Program-made: the position numbers and the translations under genes
Notes under the pieces: generated by a model
The model's input: the letters and a program-made list of their open reading frames with translations, nothing else
The model's database searches: none
What the model was told of the DNA's origin: nothing
Origin: Alteromonadaceae bacterium
GTDB lineage: Bacteria > Pseudomonadota > Gammaproteobacteria > Enterobacterales > Alteromonadaceae
Assembly (NCBI GenBank): GCA_014872785.1
Contig: WKFJ01000037.1
Location: forward strand, 1-64,000
Direction of reading: 5' to 3'
Length of the DNA stretch: 64,000 nt
Shown: in pieces, positions 45,028-52,851 of the stretch
Numbering within the stretch: position 1 is the first letter of the stretch
How the letters are laid out: each line of letters begins with the position of its first letter

Positions 45028-46164
45028 TTAAAATAAGAGATCATCGCAATCGTCAGATTTAATGTAAGTTTGTCGTTTTTTGTGGAACAACCATTTTAGC
45101 TCCTGCGGTGGCACATGGATGCGTTTTAAAAGATTTCGTACTTCTTTAATACTGTCGTCGGCATCACCAAAAGCGGAAACTAAATCGTTGCCATAGGGCT
45201 CTAATATCTTGTCTAAGTCTTGCTCGTCTTGAATATCAAAATCAAAACGTGAAATCAGACCCGAATCAAACAGTTGCTCTTTCAAGTTCTTTGATTCAGT
45301 GGCCTGGTCTGAAAGGCGATTTTTTAGATCTCGATATTTAGTCTCTAAACTCAACACCTTTTCCAACATCGATGAATGAATCTCAAGCGTACGGATGCCG
45401 GTTTGCACTGCGCCCATAAAGTGCGCCAGAAAATCTAGACTATCTCCCGCGTCCTTAACCAGCAGTGAACAGTTCTCCCAATTGAGAATAACGCGGTTCT
45501 CACCGAACGAGTGAATACGCGCAAATGATGTACTTTCGTGCAGTATTTCTTCCTCGAGCTTCGTGTGAGAGCCATTGCTGGAAATCACCAGATCCTCATT
45601 TTTGAAATAAATAACACCGCGTAGGTTGAGTTTGAATAAACAATTGAATAGCACAGTAGCCAATGTTTCGTAGTCAAAACAAAACTGGCACGCCTGTGAA
45701 AACTGAGACAAAAGGTGTAGTGCCGAAGTCTCTTTTTGCATATTTGCAAGTAACTGGTTACCCATCGCCAGTTCTTGTCGTATCGCAATGTGCTCTTGCT
45801 CTGATGACAACATGCGTTTGATTTTTGCTCGCACCTCATCACTGGGACTGTTCTTATTGATAAAGTCGTTGCCGCCTAAATCGTATGCCTTTAAGCGACC
45901 GTGCAGTGAGTCCATACTGGAATAAAAAACGATAGGCGTGGAAGCCGTGCGCTTGTTTGTGCGAATGGCTTTGCAAACTTCATAACCATCCATACCTGGC
46001 ATCATGATGTCGAGAATAATGACATCCGGCGACATATGTTGAATCGTCTCTATTGCCTCAGATCCACCATTGGCCGTAGTAACCTGATACTCGTTGAAGA
46101 TATCAGACAATATCGACCGATATGTTTGGTCATCATCTACAACCAAAACCTGTTGTGTTGACAT
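45028..46164 (-). CDS. Receiver-domain protein with GAF-like and coiled-coil regions
   Basis: 378 residues from ATG 46164 (GGGA 8 bases upstream; GTG 46167 also opens the frame). The N-terminal receiver has VVDDDQTY, acceptor Asp in VIILDIMMPGMDGYE, and Lys in FINKNSPSDE. A coiled coil follows, then a region resembling a degenerate GAF domain (CFDYETLATVLFNCLFKLNL... abridged), a second coiled coil and a C-terminal tail. No recognised output domain. Adjacent to the dual-receiver cyclase gene, so both may serve one phosphorelay. Confidence 0.82.
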   Translation of the reverse strand: MSTQQVLVVDDDQTYRSILSDIFNEYQVTTANGGSEAIETIQHMSPDVIILDIMMPGMDGYEVCKAIRTNKRTASTPIVFYSSMDSLHGRLKAYDLGGNDFINKNSPSDEVRAKIKRMLSSEQEHIAIRQELAMGNQLLANMQKETSALHLLSQFSQACQFCFDYETLATVLFNCLFKLNLRGVIYFKNEDLVISSNGSHTKLEEEILHESTSFARIHSFGENRVILNWENCSLLVKDAGDSLDFLAHFMGAVQTGIRTLEIHSSMLEKVLSLETKYRDLKNRLSDQATESKNLKEQLFDSGLISRFDFDIQDEQDLDKILEPYGNDLVSAFGDADDSIKEVRNLLKRIHVPPQELKWLFHKKRQTYIKSDDCDDLLF

Positions 46165-46346
46165 CACAGTCCCTTTGGGAATTTTGTTTAGCTTCTAAAT
46201 ACTCGCCCATAAATTCCCTTTTTCATACTAAACCTTAGTCGTAGATAGGTAGGTAAATTGGTCATCTGCACTTACATTTAAATTTTCAACTAAGCGCTAA
46301 AATTGAATACAGTTAAATACAGCTTGAACACAATGAGGAGCGTTCA

Positions 46347-47033
46347 ATGTCCTTTGCCTACAATGAATTGAAACTATATGAGTCGTTAATGTTGCTGGCA
46401 CTTTGCGAAGAAAAAGGCACGATTAGCGGCAGTTATATCAACTATACCTGTGTTGCGGCCATGTTGGCAGAATTGCTGCTGCTTAACAAAATAGACGTTG
46501 AGGACGATCGCAAGAAGCGAGTTCGTGTGCTTGATAGGTCATTAACCGGCGATGCTCTGCTTGATGAGATGTTGTTGGATATTGGCGAATCCTCTCGCGG
46601 CAGGGACTTACAATCGTGGGTGCAAAGACTAGGAGCTTCGGAAAAGATAAAACACAAGGTCGCGCAAGTGCTGGTGGACCATGGCATTGTGCAATTGGAA
46701 GAGCAAAAAGTACTGTGGTTATTTACACAAAAAGTTTATCCAGAGATCAATCCTGAGCCAGAGAAAAAGCTCCGAGCTGAGCTACGTGATGCTGTTTTAA
46801 CTAATGCATCGCAGCTGGAACCGCGTTTGGTGGTCTTGTTGTCTTTAGTCAAAAGTTCGCGACTTCTACCACAAGTGTTCAGCAAACAAGAGCTTTTACA
46901 AAACAAGGCCAAAATTGAGGAAATCGTCAGTGGTGAGTCTTTAGGCGAAGCAGCGGGTGCTGCAATTAGCGCCGTTGAAACAGCGGTTATAATTCCTGCC
47001 ATTACCGCGGCGACATCAGTCACTGCGGTATAA
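46347..47033 (+). CDS. GPP34-domain protein (GOLPH3-like)
   Basis: 228 residues matching the GPP34 family, which in eukaryotes (GOLPH3/Vps74) binds phosphatidylinositol-4-phosphate at the Golgi; bacterial members are uncharacterised. Pattern: ELKLYESLMLLALCEEKGTI near the N-terminus, the hydrophobic helix CVAAMLAELLLLNKI, and the basic DRKKRVRVLD strand. The C-terminus is hydrophobic and rich in Ala and Val (AISAVETAVIIPAITAAT) and could touch the membrane. GAGGAG precedes the ATG. Convergent with the S41-like gene, 4 bp apart. Confidence 0.8.
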   Translation: MSFAYNELKLYESLMLLALCEEKGTISGSYINYTCVAAMLAELLLLNKIDVEDDRKKRVRVLDRSLTGDALLDEMLLDIGESSRGRDLQSWVQRLGASEKIKHKVAQVLVDHGIVQLEEQKVLWLFTQKVYPEINPEPEKKLRAELRDAVLTNASQLEPRLVVLLSLVKSSRLLPQVFSKQELLQNKAKIEEIVSGESLGEAAGAAISAVETAVIIPAITAATSVTAV

Positions 47034-47037
47034 TTGA

Positions 47038-48042
47038 TTATTCTACCTTAAACTTGAAGATTGCCTCATTCGCCAATTCAACCGCTAATGCAATCGCTTC
47101 TTCACTGCGAGCGTAATCGTTGGCTTGCACCCCCTTTTCTTGCCAGTTTTGTTTAGTAACTGGGTGTCCTAATGTGGCGTAAGTTAGCTTAAGTTGTTGA
47201 TTGGCTCCCACCGGGATGAACTTGTACATTTGCGCAATTCCCATTGTGTCTTCTCCCACAATGTTGGCTCGTCCTAAACCTTGTAGTGTGAAGCTGAACC
47301 ATTCCCACACTCCTTCCACAAAAGCCGAATGCAGGACAAAAACCGGAATATCTCTTGCGCCCTCAAGGACGGCTGTTTTTCGAATTGAATACAGCTCAAA
47401 AGAGTTCGCCGGGCTGTGCTTTGTGACCGACGATAAGTGAGTATTGGGCTTAACAAAATGGCTTAGCAGACTATTGGCGATATCTATGTTGGTCGTTCCA
47501 GTGTCTCGCAAGTCGATAACCAGTGCCGACACATTGTGAAGTTCCGCTAGGGCTTTATCGACAGCTTGTATAGCAGACTCGTTGGCGAAATCACCAGCCA
47601 AACTGAGTAGACCTATATTTCCCTGTAAGCGCTGAGTAGTGATGTTGTTATTCGAAGTGAAACCATTGAAATTCTCATCTTTGCTTAACAGGCTGCCTGA
47701 TGTTATTGGCAATAATGCTAAACTGCGATCGCCAGTGCTGTTTATCAGTAGTTTTTCCAACTCAAGGAGAAATACGGTGGCGTCATAACCCTTGTTAAAC
47801 TTTGGCTTATCTCTGAATTGTTGTAAGGCGAATATTGCTTTTTTTACTTTGTTTTGATGCAAATACTCTTGCTGTAGCGCAACAATGCTATTGTCGATGA
47901 TGCTGTGGATGTCAGTTCGTGAAAAATGCTCCTGCAATATTCGCCGCTCTACCTGCGCCAATGCTGAGCTAGAGATACCAATTAACAGCAAACATGTTAG
48001 AAACCATTTATGCAAAGCTACCTCTTTAGCAAATTCCAGCAT
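47038..48042 (-). CDS. Exported S41-peptidase-like protein, catalytic Ser absent
   Basis: 334 residues with a signal peptide (KWFLTCLLLIGISSSALAQ). The tail-specific protease (S41) fold is seen in GNIGLLSLAGDFAN, ALVIDLRDTGTTN and GRANIVGEDTMG. The strand that carries the nucleophile in active members (TSxxTxSxxExF) reads HSAFVEGVWEWF, with Gly at the Ser position, so it is probably a non-peptidase binding protein or has changed chemistry. Relatives without PDZ occur in many marine bacteria. Stand-alone gene. Confidence 0.72.
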   Translation of the reverse strand: MLEFAKEVALHKWFLTCLLLIGISSSALAQVERRILQEHFSRTDIHSIIDNSIVALQQEYLHQNKVKKAIFALQQFRDKPKFNKGYDATVFLLELEKLLINSTGDRSLALLPITSGSLLSKDENFNGFTSNNNITTQRLQGNIGLLSLAGDFANESAIQAVDKALAELHNVSALVIDLRDTGTTNIDIANSLLSHFVKPNTHLSSVTKHSPANSFELYSIRKTAVLEGARDIPVFVLHSAFVEGVWEWFSFTLQGLGRANIVGEDTMGIAQMYKFIPVGANQQLKLTYATLGHPVTKQNWQEKGVQANDYARSEEAIALAVELANEAIFKFKVE

Positions 48043-48105
48043 ACTTTGCCAAATGGCTACGAAACGGGTAATTTCAAGCTTTAGGACGTTTTATCCAACA
48101 GGAAT

Positions 48106-48708
48106 ATGGTCGACTACAGCGTATTTATCCTCACATTGTTGCCTTTTGCGCTCTCACCAGGAGCAAGTTTCACTCTGGCAATAAGCAACGTTGCTCAGGT
48201 AGGGTTGCGAGGTTGTGTGAGTGTGATCATTGGCACAACTGGTGGCATTGTCTTTTATTCGCTTTTAGTGGGCTTTGGCGTGCTCGAACTCATCACTCGA
48301 TATCCCATAATGTTCACGCTGATTTCTGTCTTGGGAAGCCTGTTTTTATTTTGGATTGGCTGTAAGTTATTGCATGCAGGTTGGGTTGCTCTTAAGCACA
48401 AAACGGCGCTGAGAACTCAAGTCGCTACCACCAAAGATGCCTTGCTATTGAGTGTCTTTAACGCCAAAGGCGCCATGCTTTATCTAACTGTTTTTCCAGT
48501 ATTTGCCGGCTCTAGTTTAGTTAAGTTGACCACTTTGGCTAGTATTCATTTTGCAGTAATGGCAAGTTGGACTTTACTTGCCAGCTTTCTATTTTTACAT
48601 GCTGCAAAATGGTTTCAACTCGACAAGTTACGCATTGTTGTCAATGTAGTCGGAGGCCTTTGCTTGCTGGTCATGGCATTGCGAATGGCGGCAGGAATAG
48701 ACCTGTAA
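48106..48708 (+). CDS. LysE/RhtB-family amino acid exporter
   Basis: 200 residues with six membrane helices and the family N-terminus FILTLLPFALSPGASFTLAISN (abridged). Later helices: LRGCVSVIIGTTGGIVFYSLLV; FNAKGAMLYLTVFPVF; LRIVVNVVGGLCLLVMALRM. Members export amino acids or derivatives such as homoserine lactone, threonine or arginine; the substrate cannot be told here. AGGA just before ATG. Convergent with the next gene, 4 bp apart. Confidence 0.88.
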   Translation: MVDYSVFILTLLPFALSPGASFTLAISNVAQVGLRGCVSVIIGTTGGIVFYSLLVGFGVLELITRYPIMFTLISVLGSLFLFWIGCKLLHAGWVALKHKTALRTQVATTKDALLLSVFNAKGAMLYLTVFPVFAGSSLVKLTTLASIHFAVMASWTLLASFLFLHAAKWFQLDKLRIVVNVVGGLCLLVMALRMAAGIDL

Positions 48709-48712
48709 TATG

Positions 48713-49114
48713 CTACAAAAAATGACTCACTATCTGGTCGTAATTTAGAGCGAGGTATAGCAAGGTGGCTAGATTCGCAAATACCAAAATGGGTAAAAAC
48801 CACAGCGCCAGAACCACAAGCGAGCCTTCGTTCAAATAGATAACAAACATGGTAAGGCCTAAGCCAATGTAGAGGTCGAGGCCAATTTGGCGAGACCATA
48901 AAAAAGGCCATGTACGTTTGATGGTTTTAAAAAAGTTTTCTTTGCTCGTGCAATACAGCGAATATCCTAAAAAGCCAAATAACACCAACCATACTAGTGG
49001 TTTGCCTAACGCATAAGCCCCTTCACTTATAAACAGATTCTCACCCTTGTGAAATACAATGGCGAGTACAAAAAAGACGGCATAAAACAGCCAAAGTGCA
49101 TTTCGTTTTAACAT
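48713..49114 (-). CDS. Four-helix membrane protein, likely TetR target
   Basis: 133 residues with four helices (ALWLFYAVFFVLAIVF; WLVLFGFLGYSLYC; LDLYIGLGLTMFVIYL; LVVLALWFLPILVFANLATLLYL). I do not recognise the family. It is divergent from a TetR regulator, and twin operator-like palindromes sit in the gap, so it is probably repressed by that regulator. Confidence 0.65.
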   Translation of the reverse strand: MLKRNALWLFYAVFFVLAIVFHKGENLFISEGAYALGKPLVWLVLFGFLGYSLYCTSKENFFKTIKRTWPFLWSRQIGLDLYIGLGLTMFVIYLNEGSLVVLALWFLPILVFANLATLLYLALNYDQIVSHFL

Positions 49115-49160
49115 GACAATATCCTCTTAGATGTTTGGGTGCGTTAAAAAAGACTTTTAA

Positions 49161-49195
49161 TGACGAATCGTCACCATTTTAGTGACGATTCGTCA
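49161..49195. promoter_or_regulatory. Twin TetR operators
   Basis: Two palindromes TGACGA-N-TCGTCA at 49161-49173 (centre A) and 49183-49195 (centre T), centre-to-centre 22 bp. As a unit they form a perfect 14-bp inverted repeat with a 7-nt spacer. The site lies between the TetR gene (start 49220) and the divergent membrane protein gene (start 49114). Confidence 0.82.
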
Positions 49196-49219
49196 CTAAA
49201 AGGTCAACACTATTTTTGT

Positions 49220-49966
49220 ATGCCTAAGATTATTACTGAAGCTGAGTTCAATGCCCGAGAAGAACATATCGTTAACGCGGCAAGTCAGGTCATAAAAGAA
49301 CAGGGCTTTGCGGCTCTTACTATGGACAAAGTGGTGTCTAAAGTGCCGTATGCAAAAGGCAGTGTATATAAGCACTTCAATTCTATAGAAGAGATTTTGT
49401 TGGCAATTAGCAATAGTGGGGCTCACCACTTGATATCGCTGTTAGAGCGTGCGCGTAATTATTCAGGTAACTCGCGCCAGCGTTATCTCGCCAGAGCGCA
49501 GGCTTATTTTCTGTATAGTCAGCTACATCCCGTCGAATTTATTTGTGAGCTTGACGCCATTTCGCCAGCAGTATTAGAAAAAGCCAGCGAGCGACATCGA
49601 ACCGAGGGACAGTTGATACTCAATCGCTTCTATAAGTTATCGGCGGAATTTGTTGAACAAGGCGTGTTAGAAGGAACGCTTGTGTTACCTGCTGATATTT
49701 CTGCCAGACGGGTTGCTAAAACTTCTTGGAGCATGGAATTTGGGGTCAGCAGTTATGCCATTGCCGCCAGTTTTGGTGCAAAACGAGACGCCAAGACCGA
49801 TGCCTTGAAACTACAACAAGATTTGTGCTGGATGGTGAACGTCTTTCTAGATGGCCTTAACTGGCAGCCAATTACTGAGAATAAAGACGTATGGAGCCAA
49901 TGGTGCAACATTCGGCATACCGTATTTAATAACGAATTTGAGCAGCTAGGTTTGTTGGCTGATTAG
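49220..49966 (+). CDS. TetR/AcrR-family transcriptional regulator
   Basis: 248 residues from ATG 49220. The N-terminal helix-turn-helix is canonical (INAASQVIKEQGFAALTMDK-like; VPYAKGSVYKHFNSIEEIL). The ligand-binding domain is unclassified. The frame also opens at ATG 49160, but that codon lies inside the first operator palindrome, so 49220 is the real start. It most likely represses itself and the divergent membrane protein gene through the twin sites at 49161-49195. Ligand unknown. Confidence 0.9.
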   Translation: MPKIITEAEFNAREEHIVNAASQVIKEQGFAALTMDKVVSKVPYAKGSVYKHFNSIEEILLAISNSGAHHLISLLERARNYSGNSRQRYLARAQAYFLYSQLHPVEFICELDAISPAVLEKASERHRTEGQLILNRFYKLSAEFVEQGVLEGTLVLPADISARRVAKTSWSMEFGVSSYAIAASFGAKRDAKTDALKLQQDLCWMVNVFLDGLNWQPITENKDVWSQWCNIRHTVFNNEFEQLGLLAD

Positions 49967-49981
49967 GAAACTGAGCATTAT

Positions 49982-50332
49982 CTATTTTTCTTTTACGTGT
50001 GCTATGGCGTTTTCAATTAACTCAAACACATGATGGTCTGTCAGGCTGTAGATGATGTGTTTTCCCTCTCGCTTCTTGCTTACCAAGTTTTCATTGCGCA
50101 GAGTTTTCAGTCGTTGTGACACAGTAGACATTTGGTCTTTGGTTGCTAGTTCAGAAACACAAGCTTCCTTTTTTGCAAGTATCGCCATCAACTTGAGACG
50201 CTCTGGGTCTGCAAGGGCTTTGAACAACTGTGCCGCTTTTTCGAAGGTTTCATCTTTTTCGTCGATGACATTGCGTTGCTGCTCATGTTCGTGGAATTCA
50301 TCATGGCCTGTAGGATCTTTGTCTTGAGTCAC
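49982..50332 (-). CDS. ArsR/SmtB-family metal-responsive repressor
   Basis: 116 residues. The winged helix is typical: FKALADPERLKLMAIL, then EACVSELATKDQMSTVSQRLKTLRNENLV (abridged) and the wing KREGKHIIYSL. A Cys in EACVSE occupies the alpha-3 metal-site region, and the N-terminus is His/Asp/Glu-rich (GHDEFHEHEQ), both suited to sensing Zn or a similar metal. A TTTCA-N8-TGAA dyad lies at 50357-50373 in front of the gene, and a better one in front of the His-rich protein gene. Probably represses the Cu/Zn permease module. Confidence 0.88.
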   Translation of the reverse strand: MTQDKDPTGHDEFHEHEQQRNVIDEKDETFEKAAQLFKALADPERLKLMAILAKKEACVSELATKDQMSTVSQRLKTLRNENLVSKKREGKHIIYSLTDHHVFELIENAIAHVKEK

Positions 50333-50356
50333 GTTTTATTCTCAAACACTTAATTA

Positions 50357-50373
50357 TTTCATTACTTGATGAA
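50357..50373. promoter_or_regulatory. ArsR-type operator candidate before the arsR-like gene
   Basis: TTTCA-TTACTTGA-TGAA, with AT-rich flanks; the same TTTCA-N8-TGAA layout as the stronger dyad at 52407-52436. It lies 25 bp upstream of the repressor start. Confidence 0.5.
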
Positions 50374-50422
50374 TTATGTACTGGCCATGGTTGAGTTAGC
50401 AATCATTTTCCTCAGTATTCAG

Positions 50423-52285
50423 CTAATGATTGTGGTGAGAATGTCCATGGTTGTGATGTGAATGGCTGCTTTCTGCGTGTGCATGTTCTGAATGATGATG
50501 CTCGCCGTGAGCGTGATGGCAGTGGCTACCGTGCTCATGATCGTGGCTGCAATTACCGTCAGCATCGTGCTGATGGGGTACAAGCTGTAGTAGGAATGAC
50601 CTCATGCCGTTGCGATAGACTGAATAGCTGAACAAGGCCAATAACACGACTAAAGCGCTCCAGTGGAGTAACCCAAATTCATGGGCGTTGGCGGTCATAT
50701 CGATAGGTTGGAAATTTGGTAGCAGAGCATTCGTTGCCATCCCCAAGGCGATCGCAGTGGTGAAACAAGAAAACGCTAATAACCCAGCACTAAACTTATT
50801 GTGCAGTTGAGCCAGCACCCCAAAAGTAGAAATGTTGGTAGCGGGCCCGGCGAGTAAAAAGGCAAGTCCGGCGCCTGGTGAGACGCCACCGACTAAGAAG
50901 ATAGCTACCAATGGTGTGGCGCTTGAAGCGCACACATAAACCGGAATACCTAACCCTGCGAAGACAACAACTTGCCAGGTTGGTGATATTGCCCCTAGCT
51001 GCAGATCGTTTAAAACTGGATGAATTGCTGCCGCTATAACAATTCCAGCCAATATCCACGGCGCAATATGGTCTAGCAGATCGTGAGTTGCATAGTGCAT
51101 TCCCGATTTTAACTTGCTCTCAAAAGAACCATGATGGTGGCTGTCTTTTATTTGTACTTTGGGGGCATCTGCCTTAGGGATATATTTTGATACTACTAGT
51201 GCAACAATAACGGCCAAAATTGCAGCACATACTAAACGCATAACTGTCAAATCGGCACCTAGCAAGGGAAGTGATATCAACAGCGCATCAATACCTAATT
51301 CTGGAGTTGCGATTAAAAACGCAATGGCTGCACTAGGCGGAACGCCTTTCTTAATGAGAGTGTGGTAAACCGGTACGACACTGCATGAACACAATGGTAA
51401 CGGGATCCCAACTACCATCCCCTTGGTCGCTTGCGGCAACGATTTCCCTTTTTTCAACCAATTAGTAAAGGTATCAGGTAAAAACGATTTAATTATTCCA
51501 GCGAATAAAAAGGCTAAAAGCAACATAGGCGCAGTTTCTAATGACAAATAAACCAGCGTGTCTAATGCCTCTTCGACCCAATGCAATTCCCCTTCGTGAT
51601 GGTGAGAATGTTGTAGCAGATAGAAAACACTAACAAGTCCCAGTAGGTTGCCTATACCTTCAGCTTTGTTATTGGTGTTGTGGTGGTGTTTATCAATGTC
51701 GCCAAATGAGGGTTTGTGAAAAATTACGTGGATAAGCGTACCTACTACGAATGCTTGCAAATCTGCAATTGTATTGGTTTGAAGTGGGGTAACCAAAGCA
51801 TCGGTATAGAAAAATCCAAGTAAAGTACCCGTGGCAATCAATGCCAGCATGGATACAGACACGATGGTGCCAAAATGGGGACGTACAAACCACCAAACAA
51901 ATAAACCTATGGGGATGCGATGAAGCGCGACGCTTAACGCTAAGTTGTGATGGGAGTCTTCCATAGACAGAGCTGCACCGTCAATTAATGCGTGAATAAG
52001 TAAACCGCACACACCTGCCATCGCCGCCAATTTATGCACAACAGCTCGGTTGTGAAATGCCTTTTCACTGAGGGCAGGCAACGCCAAACCAAACAACATT
52101 GCCAACATAACCCCGGGACCTGCAAGTTCGATTAATTCTGGCAAGATGTCTAAAACCACGAGCGCCACGATCACTACAAATACAAAGCCGTTTAACGACG
52201 AAAAAATGATTCGTTTATGTTTGGGGATTAAATTTAATAGCGGTGCAACAAACAGTAGTGCGATGCTCAGAAACAGCAATGACAA
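50423..52285 (-). CDS. SO_0444-type Cu/Zn efflux permease with ZIP-like N-terminal part
   Basis: 620 residues. The C-terminal two thirds match the YraQ/ArsP-like permease of the SO_0444 Cu/Zn efflux family (GIPLPLCSCSVVPVYHTLIKKG; the CSC motif is typical), with a His-rich cytosolic tail (HDHEHGSHCHHAHGEHHH). The first 220 residues look like a separate metal-transport unit with ZIP-type signatures HALIDGAAL and LHRIPIGLF, so this is a two-transporter fusion. The frame starts at TTG 52285 without a Shine-Dalgarno; it is open 21 codons further upstream with no standard start codon, so the real start is unclear. Function: export of Cu/Zn (family inference). Confidence 0.85.
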   Translation of the reverse strand: MSLLFLSIALLFVAPLLNLIPKHKRIIFSSLNGFVFVVIVALVVLDILPELIELAGPGVMLAMLFGLALPALSEKAFHNRAVVHKLAAMAGVCGLLIHALIDGAALSMEDSHHNLALSVALHRIPIGLFVWWFVRPHFGTIVSVSMLALIATGTLLGFFYTDALVTPLQTNTIADLQAFVVGTLIHVIFHKPSFGDIDKHHHNTNNKAEGIGNLLGLVSVFYLLQHSHHHEGELHWVEEALDTLVYLSLETAPMLLLAFLFAGIIKSFLPDTFTNWLKKGKSLPQATKGMVVGIPLPLCSCSVVPVYHTLIKKGVPPSAAIAFLIATPELGIDALLISLPLLGADLTVMRLVCAAILAVIVALVVSKYIPKADAPKVQIKDSHHHGSFESKLKSGMHYATHDLLDHIAPWILAGIVIAAAIHPVLNDLQLGAISPTWQVVVFAGLGIPVYVCASSATPLVAIFLVGGVSPGAGLAFLLAGPATNISTFGVLAQLHNKFSAGLLAFSCFTTAIALGMATNALLPNFQPIDMTANAHEFGLLHWSALVVLLALFSYSVYRNGMRSFLLQLVPHQHDADGNCSHDHEHGSHCHHAHGEHHHSEHAHAESSHSHHNHGHSHHNH

Positions 52286-52406
52286 GGGGGAAAACTCTGC
52301 AATTTGATGTGTTGATATACTATCACAGGCACCTTCTTTGTGAAATTACCTATTTTTTAATGTCACCAGATTGCTTTAAGTTGACAGTGGTTGAAACTTA
52401 AACAAT

Positions 52407-52436
52407 AATACATTTCAACAATTAATGAAATGTATT
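52407..52436. promoter_or_regulatory. Metal-repressor operator candidate (11-bp perfect arms)
   Basis: AATACATTTCA and TGAAATGTATT are exact complements with an 8-nt spacer. It lies between the permease and the divergent His-rich protein gene, 16 bp before the latter. Dyads of this size and AT content are usual for ArsR/SmtB repressors, and the TTTCA-N8-TGAA core also occurs upstream of the ArsR gene. Confidence 0.72.
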
Positions 52437-52452
52437 GCTTTAAGAGGGTTTT

Positions 52453-52803
52453 ATGAGTAAATGTAATATCCACGAAAATCATGACCATGAGCACGGTCCG
52501 GGTTGCGGGCACACCGCTATCAAACATGGTGATCATACAGACTATATACATGATGGTCATTTACACCATGTTCATGGAGACCACGTTGATGAGCATTCAT
52601 TAGACGTGAATGATGTCAACCCAGATACTTGCACTGGCGGGCATGAGTGCGCTGGGCACGATGCCGATCATGTGCATGGACCGGGTTGCGGTCATGAGGC
52701 GGTTCCGCACGGTGATCATATAGACTACATTGTTGACGGACACCTGCATCACCAACACAATGGTCATTGTGACAACCACGGACCAGTGGAAATCTTGTCT
52801 TAA
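52453..52803 (+). CDS. His-rich metal-binding protein with internal duplication
   Basis: 116 residues, about one quarter His, plus Cys and Asp. Two copies of a unit, HGPGCGHTAIKHGDHTDYIH and HGPGCGHEAVPHGDHIDYIV, each followed by DGHLHH, are joined by a DVNPDTCTGGHECAGHD linker. No signal peptide, so cytosolic. Suited to binding several Zn or Cu ions as store or chaperone. AGAGGG precedes the ATG. It is divergent from the Cu/Zn permease and shares its operator region, so it is presumably induced by the same metal. Small HGPGCGH proteins occur elsewhere in proteobacteria but are poorly described. Confidence 0.85.
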   Translation: MSKCNIHENHDHEHGPGCGHTAIKHGDHTDYIHDGHLHHVHGDHVDEHSLDVNDVNPDTCTGGHECAGHDADHVHGPGCGHEAVPHGDHIDYIVDGHLHHQHNGHCDNHGPVEILS

Positions 52804-52823
52804 TAAAAAGACCAATTTATGCA

Positions 52824-52851
52824 ATAACGAGCCATAAAAGCGGCTCGTTAT
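52824..52851. terminator. Bidirectional hairpin terminator
   Basis: ATAACGAGCC / GGCTCGTTAT, perfect 10-bp stem and 8-nt loop, between the convergent His-rich protein and lipase-like genes. It overlaps the stop codon of the latter (52848-52850). T-runs are short, so it may end transcription inefficiently. Confidence 0.65.

Noticed and set aside
49160..49219. Earlier start (ATG 49160) for the TetR regulator
   Set aside because: The codon and the next 36 bases are the operator palindromes, and the TetR fold begins after 49220.
50796..51059. Frames within the Cu/Zn permease gene
   Set aside because: Shadow of the permease reading frame; translations lack any domain logic.
52453..52803. His-rich repeats as a CRISPR-like or tandem DNA repeat
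   Set aside because: The repetition is at protein level (two diverged units); there are no regular DNA repeats with spacers.
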